Of a DNA stretch of 37,890 bases, positions 7,830 to 16,740 are shown in pieces. This stretch comes from Algibacter sp. (GTDB taxonomy: Bacteria > Bacteroidota > Bacteroidia > Flavobacteriales > Flavobacteriaceae), in NCBI RefSeq assembly GCF_029245835.1, contig NZ_JAQWOO010000048.1:1-37890 (forward strand), read 5' to 3'. Numbering within the stretch: the first letter of the stretch is position 1; each line of letters starts with the position of its first letter. The position numbers and the translations under genes were made by a program. The notes under the pieces are model-generated. The model ran no database searches, was not told the DNA's origin, and saw only the letters and a list, made by a program, of their open reading frames with translations.

Positions 7830-8519
7830 ATGAAATTTAAGCTATTAATATTGTTAGTGTTTGTGTCAATATTGTTTTCTGAAGCACAAGTGGAACAATC
7901 TAAAACTGGCGCATGGTATATGTATTTTTTCAATAATCAATTTGAAAATAGCCAATTTGGAGTTCAAGGCGACTTGCAATACAGAAATTGGAATACCATT
8001 GGAGATTTAGAGCAGCTTTTAATTAGAACAGGACTAACATACACGCCTAAAGATGTTGAGGTTTTATTGACTTTTGGAGTAGCAAATATTACTACTGGAG
8101 CTTTTGGTGATAGTAATGACACAACAAACGAAACAAGACTATATCAAGAAGCTTTAATTCCTCAAAAAATAGGAAATAGAGTGTATTTGAATTATAGATT
8201 TAGATATGAGCAACGTTTTATAGAAAATCAAGATTTTAGAACAAGGTATCGCTATAATATTTTTATGAACATACCAATAAATAAAAAAGACCTATCAAAA
8301 AATGCTATATATACTGCTTTCTACAATGAATTGTTTATTAATGGTCAAACAAACATTGGAAATGATAGAAGTGTGGAGTTATTTGATAGAAATAGAACGT
8401 ATTTAGGATTGGGGTATGTTGTAAAACCGGGACAACGATTTCAACTAGGTTGGATGAATCAAAAAACGGTAAGCTGGGGTAAAGGACAACTTCAGTTAAG
8501 TTTTCACCATAATTTTTAA
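7830..8519 (+). CDS. DUF2490 outer-membrane barrel-like protein
   Basis: This 229-aa protein starts with a signal peptide (MKFKLLILLVFVSILFSEAQ). Its body has alternating amphipathic strands rich in Tyr, Arg and Asn, such as RVYLNYRFRYEQRFIENQ, FRTRYRYNIFMNIPINKK and NRTYLGLGYVV, and it ends in the aromatic LSFHHNF expected for outer-membrane insertion. This fits the DUF2490 family. The start is the ATG at 7830; an upstream GTG in frame would bury the signal peptide. It is followed 31 nt later by the carbonic anhydrase gene. Function is unknown. Confidence 0.85.
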   Translation: MKFKLLILLVFVSILFSEAQVEQSKTGAWYMYFFNNQFENSQFGVQGDLQYRNWNTIGDLEQLLIRTGLTYTPKDVEVLLTFGVANITTGAFGDSNDTTNETRLYQEALIPQKIGNRVYLNYRFRYEQRFIENQDFRTRYRYNIFMNIPINKKDLSKNAIYTAFYNELFINGQTNIGNDRSVELFDRNRTYLGLGYVVKPGQRFQLGWMNQKTVSWGKGQLQLSFHHNF

Positions 8520-8550
8520 CATTGAGTATTAACAATTAATATATATCGCT

Positions 8551-9315
8551 ATGAAAACGAGTTTAAAAATTTTAAGTATTGTATTATTATCTTATGGATT
8601 AATTTCCTGTGAAGGGTATAAAAAAGAAACTACAACAATGAGTCAAGAGGGAACTAAAACGAGTATAGAAAAGCCTATACAAAGTATTCTTACAGCAGAA
8701 GAACAAGCAGGTATGACACCAGATGAGATTATTGGTAGATTAAAAAAAGGGAATGAGAATTTTGTAAATAATAACCTTACGCAACGAGACCATTCAGCGC
8801 AGCGTCGTAAGGCAACAATCGGTCAGTATCCAAAAGCGATAGTATTATCTTGTGTTGATAGTCGAGTTCCTGTAGAAGATGTATTTGATTTAGGTATTGG
8901 TGATATTTTTGTTGCTAGAGTTGCTGGTAATATTGAAAATAGAGATATTGTAGGTTCTATGGAATTTGCTTCAGCAGTAGCTGGATCAAAAGTTATAATC
9001 GTTATGGGACATACGGCTTGTGGTGCCATAATGCATGCAATTGATAATACAGATGCTGCATCAATGAATATGAATGCCTTAAATGATTTACTTAATGAAA
9101 TAAAACCCTCTGTAGAATTAACAGAAACGAATGGAGAAGTATCTTCAAAAAATGTGGCATTTACAAACAGTGTTATAAATAATAATGCTATTAAAACCGT
9201 TGATGATATTAGAAAAATGTCACCAGTAATGGCTTCTTTAGAGGAAGAGGGAAAAATTAAAATAATAGCAGCTGTTTATGACATGGAAACAGGTAAAGTG
9301 AAATTTATTGAATAA
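8551..9315 (+). CDS. Beta-class carbonic anhydrase with lipoprotein signal
   Basis: The enzyme interconverts CO2 and bicarbonate. Zinc and catalytic residues are all present: C101-x-D103-x-R105 in SCVDSRVP, and H154 with C157 in GHTACGA. The first 20 residues form a lipoprotein signal peptide ending in LISC (Cys20), followed by a ~35-residue linker (EGYKKETTTM...). The enzyme is therefore predicted to be anchored outside the cytoplasm rather than cytosolic as most beta-carbonic anhydrases are. At 254 aa it is of normal length once the leader is removed. It follows the DUF2490 gene, and the pair separates menA and UPF0173 from menC. A strong terminator follows. Confidence 0.93.
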   Translation: MKTSLKILSIVLLSYGLISCEGYKKETTTMSQEGTKTSIEKPIQSILTAEEQAGMTPDEIIGRLKKGNENFVNNNLTQRDHSAQRRKATIGQYPKAIVLSCVDSRVPVEDVFDLGIGDIFVARVAGNIENRDIVGSMEFASAVAGSKVIIVMGHTACGAIMHAIDNTDAASMNMNALNDLLNEIKPSVELTETNGEVSSKNVAFTNSVINNNAIKTVDDIRKMSPVMASLEEEGKIKIIAAVYDMETGKVKFIE

Positions 9316-9338
9316 TATTAGTTTAGTTAGTTAGAAAA

Positions 9339-9376
9339 GTAGGCATCTAAAATTTAACAGATGTCTACTTTTTTTT
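9339..9376 (+). terminator. Rho-independent terminator after the carbonic anhydrase gene
   Basis: A 10-bp stem (9339-9348 with 9359-9368, one G-T pair) is followed by nine T. It lies 24 bp after the carbonic anhydrase stop and just before menC, so menC-CPBP-menE-sppA is likely transcribed from its own promoter or by read-through. Confidence 0.85.
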
Positions 9377-9404
9377 ATATACAATGCGTATTTTTGAAAA
9401 AATT

Positions 9405-10439
9405 ATGAAAGCAACCTACAAAAAGCACATTCTAAACTTCAAACAAGCTAGTGGGACATCTAGAGGTGTGTTAAAAACTAAAGAAACTTGGTTTTTAATT
9501 TTAAATGCAGAAGAAAAAAAAGGGGTTGGTGAATGTGGACTTTTTAGAGGATTATCTATAGATGACAGACCAGATTATGAAGACAAACTTAAATGGGTTT
9601 GTAAACATATTGATTTAGGTTTAGAGAAATTATTACCAGAATTAATAGAATTTCCAAGTATTCAATTTGGATTAGAAATGGCTTTCAAATCTTTAGAAAG
9701 TGAAGATTTATATAAATTGTTTCCTTCAAAATTCACTAAAGGAGAAGATTCAATCTCTATTAATGGTCTTATTTGGATGGGAAGCGAAAGGTTTATGAAA
9801 CAGCAAATTTCTGATAAAATCAAAGCTGGATTCAATTGTATTAAAATGAAAATTGGTGCAATCGATTTTCAAACGGAAATTAACCTTATTAAATCTATTA
9901 GAAATCAATTTTCTTCAAATGATATAGAAATACGTGTTGATGCCAACGGCGCATTTCATCCATCAGAAGCTTTAGAGAAATTAAAAACGTTATCAGATTT
10001 TGATTTACATTCCATTGAGCAACCTATAAGGCAAGGACAAATAGAAGCTATGGCCTCACTTTGCGAAAACACACCACTACCTATTGCTTTAGATGAAGAA
10101 TTAATTGGTGTTTTTTCTGTAACAAAAAAGGAAGAGTTGTTACAAATGATAAATCCACAGTACATTATTTTAAAACCAAGTTTAGTTGGAGGTTTTGCAG
10201 GTAGTGATACTTGGATAAATTTAGCTGAAAATCAAAAAATTGGATGGTGGATTACAAGTGCTCTAGAAAGTAATGTGGGCTTAAATGCTATTGCTCAATA
10301 CACCTATATAAAGCAAAGTAATTTGCCTCAGGGATTAGGTACAGGTGGGCTGTTTACTAATAATTTTGACAGTCCATTACAAGTAAAAAACGGTACATTG
10401 CAGTACAATAATTTAAATAATTGGAAATTTAATTTATAA
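9405..10439 (+). CDS. menC: o-Succinylbenzoate synthase (enolase superfamily)
   Basis: MenC dehydrates SHCHC to o-succinylbenzoate. It shows the N-terminal capping domain and the barrel motifs of muconate-lactonising-type enolases: the CIKMKIG strand with the KxK-type lysine pair, RVDANGAF (first metal ligand Asp), SIEQPI (Glu), IALDEEL (Asp/Glu) and ILKPSLVGG with the second catalytic Lys. Length is 344 aa from the ATG at 9405 (MKATYKKHIL), which matches relatives. An in-frame ATG at 9384 would start inside the T-rich tail of the preceding terminator, so it is less likely. The stop is 1 nt from the next start. Confidence 0.92.
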   Translation: MKATYKKHILNFKQASGTSRGVLKTKETWFLILNAEEKKGVGECGLFRGLSIDDRPDYEDKLKWVCKHIDLGLEKLLPELIEFPSIQFGLEMAFKSLESEDLYKLFPSKFTKGEDSISINGLIWMGSERFMKQQISDKIKAGFNCIKMKIGAIDFQTEINLIKSIRNQFSSNDIEIRVDANGAFHPSEALEKLKTLSDFDLHSIEQPIRQGQIEAMASLCENTPLPIALDEELIGVFSVTKKEELLQMINPQYIILKPSLVGGFAGSDTWINLAENQKIGWWITSALESNVGLNAIAQYTYIKQSNLPQGLGTGGLFTNNFDSPLQVKNGTLQYNNLNNWKFNL

Positions 10440-10440
10440 C

Positions 10441-11403
10441 ATGGATTACATACAACAAGCATATAAGGGATTACATGAATCATGGAGATATTTATTAGGA
10501 GTTGTCATTATATTTTCTGCGTGGCAATTAATAGGAATGATTCCTTTAGGTGCCATGTTAGTTTTAAAAATAATGGGAGATAGCGCTGTTGGAATGCCAA
10601 CAGATATTCCTCAAATGATAGACTTACTTGGCAGTAATTTATTTTTATTCCTTATGTTACTCTCTTTTGCTTTTGGATTACTAGGCGTCTTTTTTACCTC
10701 AAAAGTATTACATAAACAATCTATAAAAACATTAACTACTTCAAGAAAAAAAATGGATTGGAAACGTTTTTGGTTTATATTTTTTTTATGGGGTGTTGTA
10801 TCAAGTAGTTTTGTGTTATTTGATTATTATCTAAGTCCAGAAGATTATGAAATAAATTTTAATCTTCAACCCTTTTTAATTCTCGCAGCTATTGGTATTC
10901 TTTTGATTCCTTTGCAAACTAGTTTTGAAGAATATTTTTTTAGAGGGTATTTGATGCAAGGTTTAGGAGTCGTTTTTAAGAATAAATGGCTACCATTATT
11001 AATTACCTCTTTAGGTTTTGGTTTAATGCATATTGCAAACCCAGAGGTAGATAAGTTAGGACCCGTTATTATGGTTTATTATATTGGTACTGGATTGTTT
11101 TTGGGTATCATCACTTTAATGGATGATGGTTTAGAGCTAGCCTTAGGGTTTCATGGAGCCAATAATCTATTTACAGCATTATTAGTAACAGCAGATTGGA
11201 CTGCTTTTCAAACAGATTCTATATTAAAAGATTTATCAGACCCATCCGAAATGGGTTTAGCAGAAATATTCGTGCCTGTTTTTATTGTGTTCCCAATACT
11301 TCTTTTTATTCTTTCAAAAAAATATAACTGGAGCAATTGGAAAGATAAACTTTCAGGAAAAGTCGTTGAACCATCAAAAGAAGATTATAAAATTTTAGAT
11401 TAA
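10441..11403 (+). CDS. CPBP family intramembrane metalloprotease
   Basis: This 320-aa polytopic membrane protein (about 7-8 hydrophobic segments) has the CPBP/Abi protease motifs: the SFEEYFFRG box (EExxxR), FGLMH (FxxxH) about 40 residues later, and FHGANN (HxxxN). The family includes Rce1-like CAAX proteases and many bacterial proteins of unknown substrate. It is tightly packed between menC and menE (1-nt and 5-nt gaps), an arrangement I recall as common in Flavobacteriaceae. Translational coupling suggests co-regulation, but there is no evidence that it acts in quinone synthesis. Confidence 0.92.
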   Translation: MDYIQQAYKGLHESWRYLLGVVIIFSAWQLIGMIPLGAMLVLKIMGDSAVGMPTDIPQMIDLLGSNLFLFLMLLSFAFGLLGVFFTSKVLHKQSIKTLTTSRKKMDWKRFWFIFFLWGVVSSSFVLFDYYLSPEDYEINFNLQPFLILAAIGILLIPLQTSFEEYFFRGYLMQGLGVVFKNKWLPLLITSLGFGLMHIANPEVDKLGPVIMVYYIGTGLFLGIITLMDDGLELALGFHGANNLFTALLVTADWTAFQTDSILKDLSDPSEMGLAEIFVPVFIVFPILLFILSKKYNWSNWKDKLSGKVVEPSKEDYKILD

Positions 11404-11408
11404 ATACT

Positions 11409-12482
11409 ATGACACCAAATTATAAAAATGTACACTTAAGGTTTAAGTTAGATAATTTAAATTATAAGTATGATGACCTTATGGAAATTGCCTATAGTTA
11501 CATTAAAGAGGGTATGCCTTATCAGCAAGAACTAGGGAATTTCTTATTAGATTGGTTAGATGAAAAAGATTATGTGATTGTAAAAACCTCAGGATCTACA
11601 GGGAAACCAAAGAAAGTAAAAATTAAGAAACAAGCTATGGTAAATTCAGCTATAGCTACAGGAGATTTTTTCAAATTGAAGCCTGGAGATAAAGTTTTGC
11701 ATTGTTTACCTTCAAACTTTATTGCTGGTAAAATGATGATTGTAAGAGCCATCGTTCTGGGACTAGAATTAGATATGGTTGAACCTGCAGCATTGCCATT
11801 AATAGATTACGAAAAAGATTATGTGTTTTCTGCTTTTACACCCATGCAACTCAAAAATTTCGCAAATTATTTGCAGAACATAAAAACAGTAATTGTAGGT
11901 GGCGGTCGTGTTTCAAAGGCTATTGTCGATTTAATACAAGATAAAAAACCTAACGTTTATGAAACCTACGGCATGACAGAAACCGTTTCGCACATTGCGG
12001 TTAAAAAACTAAATAATTTTTCAGGATTGGAAGAAGAAATGTTTTTCACAACATTACCGGGAATCAAAATATCTCAGGATAATAGGGGCTGTTTAGTGAT
12101 TGAAGCTCCAAAATTATCAAACACTAAAATAGTAACTAACGATATTGTTGAAGTAAAATCTGATTCTAGTTTTGAGTGGCTTGGTCGTTTTGATAATGTG
12201 GTAAATTCAGGTGGAATTAAATTGTTTCCAGAACAAATAGAAAGTAAAATTCAGGATAGAATTAAAGGAGAATTCTTTATAGCTGCAAAAGCTGATGACA
12301 CGTTAGGAGAAAAACTAATTTTAGTAATTGAGGGCGATAAAAGAACTATTGATAATTCAATTTTCGATGTTTTAGATAAGTATGAAAAGCCAAAAGAAAT
12401 TAAATTTATAACTAAGTTTAAAGAGACGACTTCAGGTAAAATTCACCGTAAGAAAACTTTAGAAGCATTAAATCTAGTCTAA
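11409..12482 (+). CDS. menE: o-Succinylbenzoate-CoA ligase (MenE, AMP-binding)
   Basis: MenE activates o-succinylbenzoate with ATP and CoA, giving the substrate of MenB. Adenylate-forming motifs are present: P-loop-like TSGSTGKPKKV (about residues 60-70), YETYGMTETVSH (motif A5), GRFDNVVNSGGIKLFPE (hinge and A8), and a C-terminal TTSGKIHRKKT with the catalytic Lys. At 357 aa it is shorter than typical ~450-aa MenE; the missing part is mainly N-terminal, as is usual in this lineage. It follows the CPBP gene by 5 nt and completes the downstream menaquinone genes here. Confidence 0.92.
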   Translation: MTPNYKNVHLRFKLDNLNYKYDDLMEIAYSYIKEGMPYQQELGNFLLDWLDEKDYVIVKTSGSTGKPKKVKIKKQAMVNSAIATGDFFKLKPGDKVLHCLPSNFIAGKMMIVRAIVLGLELDMVEPAALPLIDYEKDYVFSAFTPMQLKNFANYLQNIKTVIVGGGRVSKAIVDLIQDKKPNVYETYGMTETVSHIAVKKLNNFSGLEEEMFFTTLPGIKISQDNRGCLVIEAPKLSNTKIVTNDIVEVKSDSSFEWLGRFDNVVNSGGIKLFPEQIESKIQDRIKGEFFIAAKADDTLGEKLILVIEGDKRTIDNSIFDVLDKYEKPKEIKFITKFKETTSGKIHRKKTLEALNLV

Positions 12483-12526
12483 GATCTACTTTGTTTTAAG
12501 TCTTAAAACACTAATTAAAAATAATC

Positions 12527-14290
12527 ATGAATTTTATAAAACGTGTGTTATCAACAGTTACAGGTATCTTTGTGTTCTTAATTATTTGTTTTTTTGGATT
12601 ACTAGTTTTAGGTATGCTATTCGGATCTAGCTCAGATGATTTGATACAGGTTAAATCTAATTCTGTTTTAGAAATAACACTAGATTTTCCTATTAAGGAT
12701 TATGCTGGAAAGACTAATTTTCCAGAATATCCTTTTTTGAATGAAAACAAAAAAAATGGTCTTTTTAATATCATTGATGCTATTAATTATGCTGCAACTG
12801 ATGAAAAAATTAAAGGTATTTCCATTGATAATAATTTTATAAATGCTGGAGTCTCTCAAACTAAAGCGTTACGAGGCGCATTGTTAAAGTTTAAAGAATC
12901 AGGTAAATTTATTGTGGCATATGGCGATATGTATTCTCAAAAAGATTACTATTTAAGTTCTGTTGCAGATACTATTTATTTAAACCCTGCAGGTATGATG
13001 GAATTTAAAGGGTTGTTTACAGAGCGTTTATATTTCAAAGACTTTCAAGAAAAAACAGGTCTTAAGATGGAAGTTATTAGGTTGGGTAAATTTAAAAGTG
13101 CGGTAGAACCTTATATAGCTAGTGAAATGAGTGCTAATAATAGAGAACAAATCTCTGTATATTTAAATTCACTTTGGAATGAAATGAAACAAGATATTTC
13201 TAAAAGTAGAGACATTCCAGTACAAAGGTTAAACACGATTGCAGATAGTCTATTAGCTAGAAATCCAATTTTGGCAAAATCATCTCACTTAATTGATAAA
13301 GTAGGGTACTATGATGAATATATAAATGGTATGAAGCATGCATTGGGAATTAAAATTAAAAAAGATTTAAATGTAGTTACTATTGCTGATTATGCAGAAC
13401 ATGCAGCTAAAAGGATAAGTGGAAAATACAGTAAAAATAAAATTGCGGTAATTTATGCTGAGGGTAATATTATATATGGAGAAGGAGATCTAGGTAATGT
13501 TGGTCAAGGCGCCATGAATAAGTCTTTACGTAAAGCTAGAAATGATGATAAAATTAAAGCAATAGTTTTAAGAGTCAATTCTCCAGGAGGAAGTGCTTTA
13601 GCAAGCGAGCTAATTTGGCGCGAAATTGAACTGACTAAAAAAGTTAAACCAGTAATAGTGTCTATGGGAGATTTAGCAGCTTCCGGAGGTTATTATATAG
13701 CTTCAAATGCTGATAAAATAATTGCAGAACCTACTACAATTACAGGAAGCATAGGTGTGTTTGGTATGTTGCCAAACGGGAAGGGATTGGCAGACAATAT
13801 GGGCATTAATGCTGAACAAGTAGTGACTAATAAAAACGCTGTAACCTATAGTTTTTTTGAACCGTTAAATGATAATCAACGCGGATTTATAAAAGAAGGT
13901 ATTTTACATGTCTATGATTTGTTTTCTACACGTGTGGCCGAAGGGCGAAATTTATCACGAGAGCAGGTTGAAACTATTGCTCAAGGGCGTGTTTGGACAG
14001 GTGCTGATGCTGTAAAGATTGGTTTGGTTGATGAATTAGGAGGTTTAGATTTAGCGTTAAAGTATGCTGCCGAGGCAGCAGATTTAAAAGAATATTCTAT
14101 TCGTGAGTTTCCTGTTTTTGAAAAAGACTTAGATAAAATGCTTCAAGATTTAGGTTTAGCAAAAACTAAAGAAACTATTTTAAAAGAAGAACTAGGCGAG
14201 GAGAATTATAATATTTTAAAAGAAATAAAGGCCATGTCTGAAAAAAAAGGAAGTCAATTATTATTTCCTTTTAGTACTGATATTAATTAA
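12527..14290 (+). CDS. sppA: Signal peptide peptidase SppA, 67K type
   Basis: This membrane-anchored serine protease degrades cleaved signal peptides. The 587-aa length is that of the double-domain 67K type. An N-terminal membrane anchor spans about residues 10-32. The general-base Lys190 is in LGKFKSAVEPY, and the nucleophile Ser386 is in GDLAASGGYYIAS, preceded by RVNSPGGSALAS, so both halves of the Ser/Lys dyad are present. It sits 44 nt after menE and ends at a strong terminator. Confidence 0.93.
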   Translation: MNFIKRVLSTVTGIFVFLIICFFGLLVLGMLFGSSSDDLIQVKSNSVLEITLDFPIKDYAGKTNFPEYPFLNENKKNGLFNIIDAINYAATDEKIKGISIDNNFINAGVSQTKALRGALLKFKESGKFIVAYGDMYSQKDYYLSSVADTIYLNPAGMMEFKGLFTERLYFKDFQEKTGLKMEVIRLGKFKSAVEPYIASEMSANNREQISVYLNSLWNEMKQDISKSRDIPVQRLNTIADSLLARNPILAKSSHLIDKVGYYDEYINGMKHALGIKIKKDLNVVTIADYAEHAAKRISGKYSKNKIAVIYAEGNIIYGEGDLGNVGQGAMNKSLRKARNDDKIKAIVLRVNSPGGSALASELIWREIELTKKVKPVIVSMGDLAASGGYYIASNADKIIAEPTTITGSIGVFGMLPNGKGLADNMGINAEQVVTNKNAVTYSFFEPLNDNQRGFIKEGILHVYDLFSTRVAEGRNLSREQVETIAQGRVWTGADAVKIGLVDELGGLDLALKYAAEAADLKEYSIREFPVFEKDLDKMLQDLGLAKTKETILKEELGEENYNILKEIKAMSEKKGSQLLFPFSTDIN

Positions 14291-14310
14291 GAAACAACAA
14301 AATTAATATT

Positions 14311-14359
14311 AAAGAGGTTGTTTGAAAAGTATATAGTTTTCAAACAACCTCTTTTTTTT
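14311..14359 (+). terminator. Strong Rho-independent terminator after sppA
   Basis: A 15-bp perfect stem (14314-14328 with 14337-14351) with an 8-nt loop is followed by eight T. It ends the menaquinone-sppA transcript and separates it from the convergent carboxylase gene. The rest of the spacer up to 14591 holds no recognisable gene. A short AAAATCTT/AAGATTTT hairpin at 14567-14587 may help stop the opposite transcript. Confidence 0.9.
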
Positions 14360-14591
14360 CTGTTACATTTTGAATTAATAATTAGGTTCAAATAGAGTCA
14401 TAAGTATTTTGCTATTTCCTATTAATTAGGCTTTTAATAAACAAAAAAACACCAGGCGCTATGCGGATTAAATCAATGGATAAATAGGTGTGAGTATTTG
14501 CCTATTTGCTTAAATTTTTTGTTGTTTCAATGATTTAAGTTTCTCATTTTTAGCCATTAAGACGCAAAAATCTTTTGAGAAGATTTTAAAA

Positions 14592-16235
14592 TTAAACCTG
14601 AAGCACTCCCAAGTTAAATTTCTTTTCAATAGGAGCATGATTAGCAGCTTCAATACCCATAGAAATCCAAGTTCTGGTATCTAACGGATCTATAATACCA
14701 TCAGTCCAGATCCTTGCAGCAGCGTAATAAGGAGAAACTTGGTTGTCGTAACGGTCTTTTATTTTGTTAAATAATGCTTCTTCTTTTTCAGGAGTGATTT
14801 TTTCTCCTTTCTTTAAAAGAGAGGCCTTTTCAATTTGTAATAATACTTTAGCAGCAGAGTTGCCACTCATTACAGCAAGTTCTGCACTAGGCCATGCTAC
14901 AATCAATCTTGGGTCATAAGCTTTTCCACACATAGCGTAATTTCCAGCGCCGTAACTGTTACCAATAATAATTGTGAATTTTGGAACTACCGAATTGCTA
15001 ACTGCATTTACCATTTTAGCACCATCTTTTATAATGCCCGAGTGTTCACTTTTACTGCCTACCATAAAACCAGTAACATCTTGTAGAAAAACTAAAGGAA
15101 TTTTCTTTTGGTTACAGTTTGCAATAAAACGCGTTGCTTTATCAGCAGAGTCATTATAAATCACACCCCCAAACTGCATTTCTTTGGGTTTTGTTTTTGA
15201 CCCCGTTGTTTTAACTAATTTTCGTTGGTTAGCCACAATGCCAACAGCCCAACCATCAATACGCGCATAACAGGTAATTATGGTTTGACCATAACCGGCT
15301 TTATATTCGTCGTATTCTGAATTATCAACCAAACGCTTTATAATCTCATACATATCATATTGATCGGCTCTTGATTTAGGCAGAATACCGTAAATATCTT
15401 CAGGGTTTTCTTTAGGCTTTTTTGAATCCTTTCTATTAAATCCAGCTTTATCGTAATCGCCAATTTTATCGATAATATTCTTGATGGTGTTTAAAGCATC
15501 AGCATCATTCTTAGCTTTATAATCAGTTACACCAGATATTTCGCAGTGTGTTGTAGCCCCTCCTAGAGTTTCATTATCAATACCTTCTCCAATGGCAGCT
15601 TTTACCAAGTAACTTCCAGCAAGAAATATGCTCCCTGTTTTATCAACTATTAAAGCTTCATCACTCATAATAGGGAGGTAGGCACCACCTGCAACACAGC
15701 TTCCCATAACTGCAGAAATTTGTGTAATTCCCATGCTACTCATGATAGCATTGTTTCTAAAAATACGTCCAAAATGTTCCTTATCAGGGAAAATTTCATC
15801 TTGTAAAGGCAAATAAACGCCTGCAGAGTCAACTAAGTATATAATTGGTAATTTGTTTTCTATTGCTATTTCTTGGGCACGAAGGTTCTTTTTTCCTGTA
15901 ATAGGAAACCAAGCTCCGGCTTTAACCGTAGCGTCATTAGCCACAACAATACATTGCTTCCCTTTTACATAACCAATCTTCACAATAACACCACCAGAAG
16001 GACATCCTCCATGTTCAGCATACATATCTTCCCCAGCAAAAGCAGCAATTTCTATAGACTTTGCTTTAGCATCCAACAAATAATCAATGCGCTCTCTAGC
16101 AGTCATTTTACCCTTGCTATGAAGCTTCTCAATACGCGATTTGCCACCACCTAAGCTAACTTTGGTAAGTCGTTTTTGGAGTGCTGATAGTAAGAGTTTA
16201 TTATGATCTTCGTTCTTATTGAAGTTGATATCCAT
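14592..16235 (-). CDS. Acyl-CoA carboxylase beta subunit (carboxyltransferase)
   Basis: The 547-aa protein has the two crotonase-like carboxyltransferase halves. N-terminal half: GKMTARERIDYLLD, YAEHGGCPSGGVIVKIGY, DSAGVYLPLQDEIFPDKEHF and VMGSCVAGGAYLPIMSDEA. C-terminal half: FLQDVTGFMVGSKSEHSGII, IIGNSYGAGNYAMCGKAYDP and a closing AARIWTDGIIDP. The pattern, notably the DEIFPDKEHFGRIF and GAGNYAMCG stretches, is closest to methylcrotonyl-CoA carboxylase beta (leucine breakdown), although such proteins are often labelled propionyl-CoA carboxylase. The partner biotin carboxylase (alpha) gene is not in the window, so the substrate stays open. It is divergent from the DoxX operon. Confidence 0.92.
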   Translation of the reverse strand: MDINFNKNEDHNKLLLSALQKRLTKVSLGGGKSRIEKLHSKGKMTARERIDYLLDAKAKSIEIAAFAGEDMYAEHGGCPSGGVIVKIGYVKGKQCIVVANDATVKAGAWFPITGKKNLRAQEIAIENKLPIIYLVDSAGVYLPLQDEIFPDKEHFGRIFRNNAIMSSMGITQISAVMGSCVAGGAYLPIMSDEALIVDKTGSIFLAGSYLVKAAIGEGIDNETLGGATTHCEISGVTDYKAKNDADALNTIKNIIDKIGDYDKAGFNRKDSKKPKENPEDIYGILPKSRADQYDMYEIIKRLVDNSEYDEYKAGYGQTIITCYARIDGWAVGIVANQRKLVKTTGSKTKPKEMQFGGVIYNDSADKATRFIANCNQKKIPLVFLQDVTGFMVGSKSEHSGIIKDGAKMVNAVSNSVVPKFTIIIGNSYGAGNYAMCGKAYDPRLIVAWPSAELAVMSGNSAAKVLLQIEKASLLKKGEKITPEKEEALFNKIKDRYDNQVSPYYAAARIWTDGIIDPLDTRTWISMGIEAANHAPIEKKFNLGVLQV

Positions 16236-16317
16236 AGACTAATTTATTTGTCACGAATTTACAAAACCAATTGCTGTATAAAAAGTGAATATTTTGTTAA
16301 ATAATTTTACATGGAAT

Positions 16318-16335
16318 TATATTCCTTGGAATATA
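16318..16335. promoter_or_regulatory. Candidate MarR operator overlapping the doxX promoter
   Basis: TATATTCC-TT-GGAATATA is a perfect 8+2+8 inverted repeat. It overlaps the -33 element of the operon that encodes the MarR regulator, a classic place for autorepression. A further TGGAAT half-site lies at 16312-16317. The core TTCC-N2-GGAA recurs in front of the first pirin gene. Confidence 0.65.
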
Positions 16336-16356
16336 AATATTTTTATTCTATATTTG
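16326..16356 (+). promoter_or_regulatory. Promoter of the doxX-reductase-marR operon
   Basis: TTG at 16326-16328, a 20-nt spacer, then TATATTTG at 16349-16356 give an exact match to the Bacteroidota housekeeping promoter (TTG/TAnnTTTG). The start codon follows 25 nt later. Confidence 0.7.
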
Positions 16357-16381
16357 CATCATAATAATTAAATAGATAGGA

Positions 16382-16738
16382 ATGAAAAGATACAAAATTA
16401 TATTTTACATAGCTACAGGGCTGTTAACTGCATTAATGCTGTTTTCTGTTAGTATGTACTTTTTTAAACATGAAGATATTGTAGAAGCATTTACCAGTTT
16501 AGGTTACCCAACTTACATTATTTACCCTTATGCAGTAGCAAAATTATTAGGTTTATTTGCATTATGGAACCCTAGTTTTAAAGCCATTAAAGAATGGGCG
16601 TACTCAGGTTTCTTTTTTGCATTTATCTTAGCATTTTTTGCACATTTTATGGTAGGCGATGGAGAACAAGGGGGCGCAGTTTTAGCTATAGTCTTGTTAA
16701 TAGTGTCTTATATTTTTAATAAACGAATAAATAAATAA
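16382..16738 (+). CDS. DoxX-family membrane protein
   Basis: This 118-aa protein has four hydrophobic segments (about residues 7-27, 42-60, 72-90, 95-112) and a DoxX-like SMYFFKHEDIVEAFTSLGYP loop followed by YPYAVAKLLGLFALW. DoxX-family proteins are small membrane proteins often found with thiol, quinone or redox genes; their biochemical activity is mostly undefined. It is the first gene of an operon with an FMN reductase (2-nt gap) and a MarR regulator, so it probably takes part in the same redox or stress response. Confidence 0.85.
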   Translation: MKRYKIIFYIATGLLTALMLFSVSMYFFKHEDIVEAFTSLGYPTYIIYPYAVAKLLGLFALWNPSFKAIKEWAYSGFFFAFILAFFAHFMVGDGEQGGAVLAIVLLIVSYIFNKRINK

Positions 16739-16740
16739 TT

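Noticed and set aside
14360-14591. Spacer after sppA with GGCGCTATGCGG and repeated TATTTGC-like words, considered as a regulatory RNA or gene remnant.
   Set aside because: No consistent fold, reading frame or promoter could be recognised beyond the terminator.
14975-16154. Open frames on the plus strand inside the acyl-CoA carboxylase gene.
   Set aside because: They are shadows of a long, well-conserved gene on the other strand and have no start context or family resemblance.
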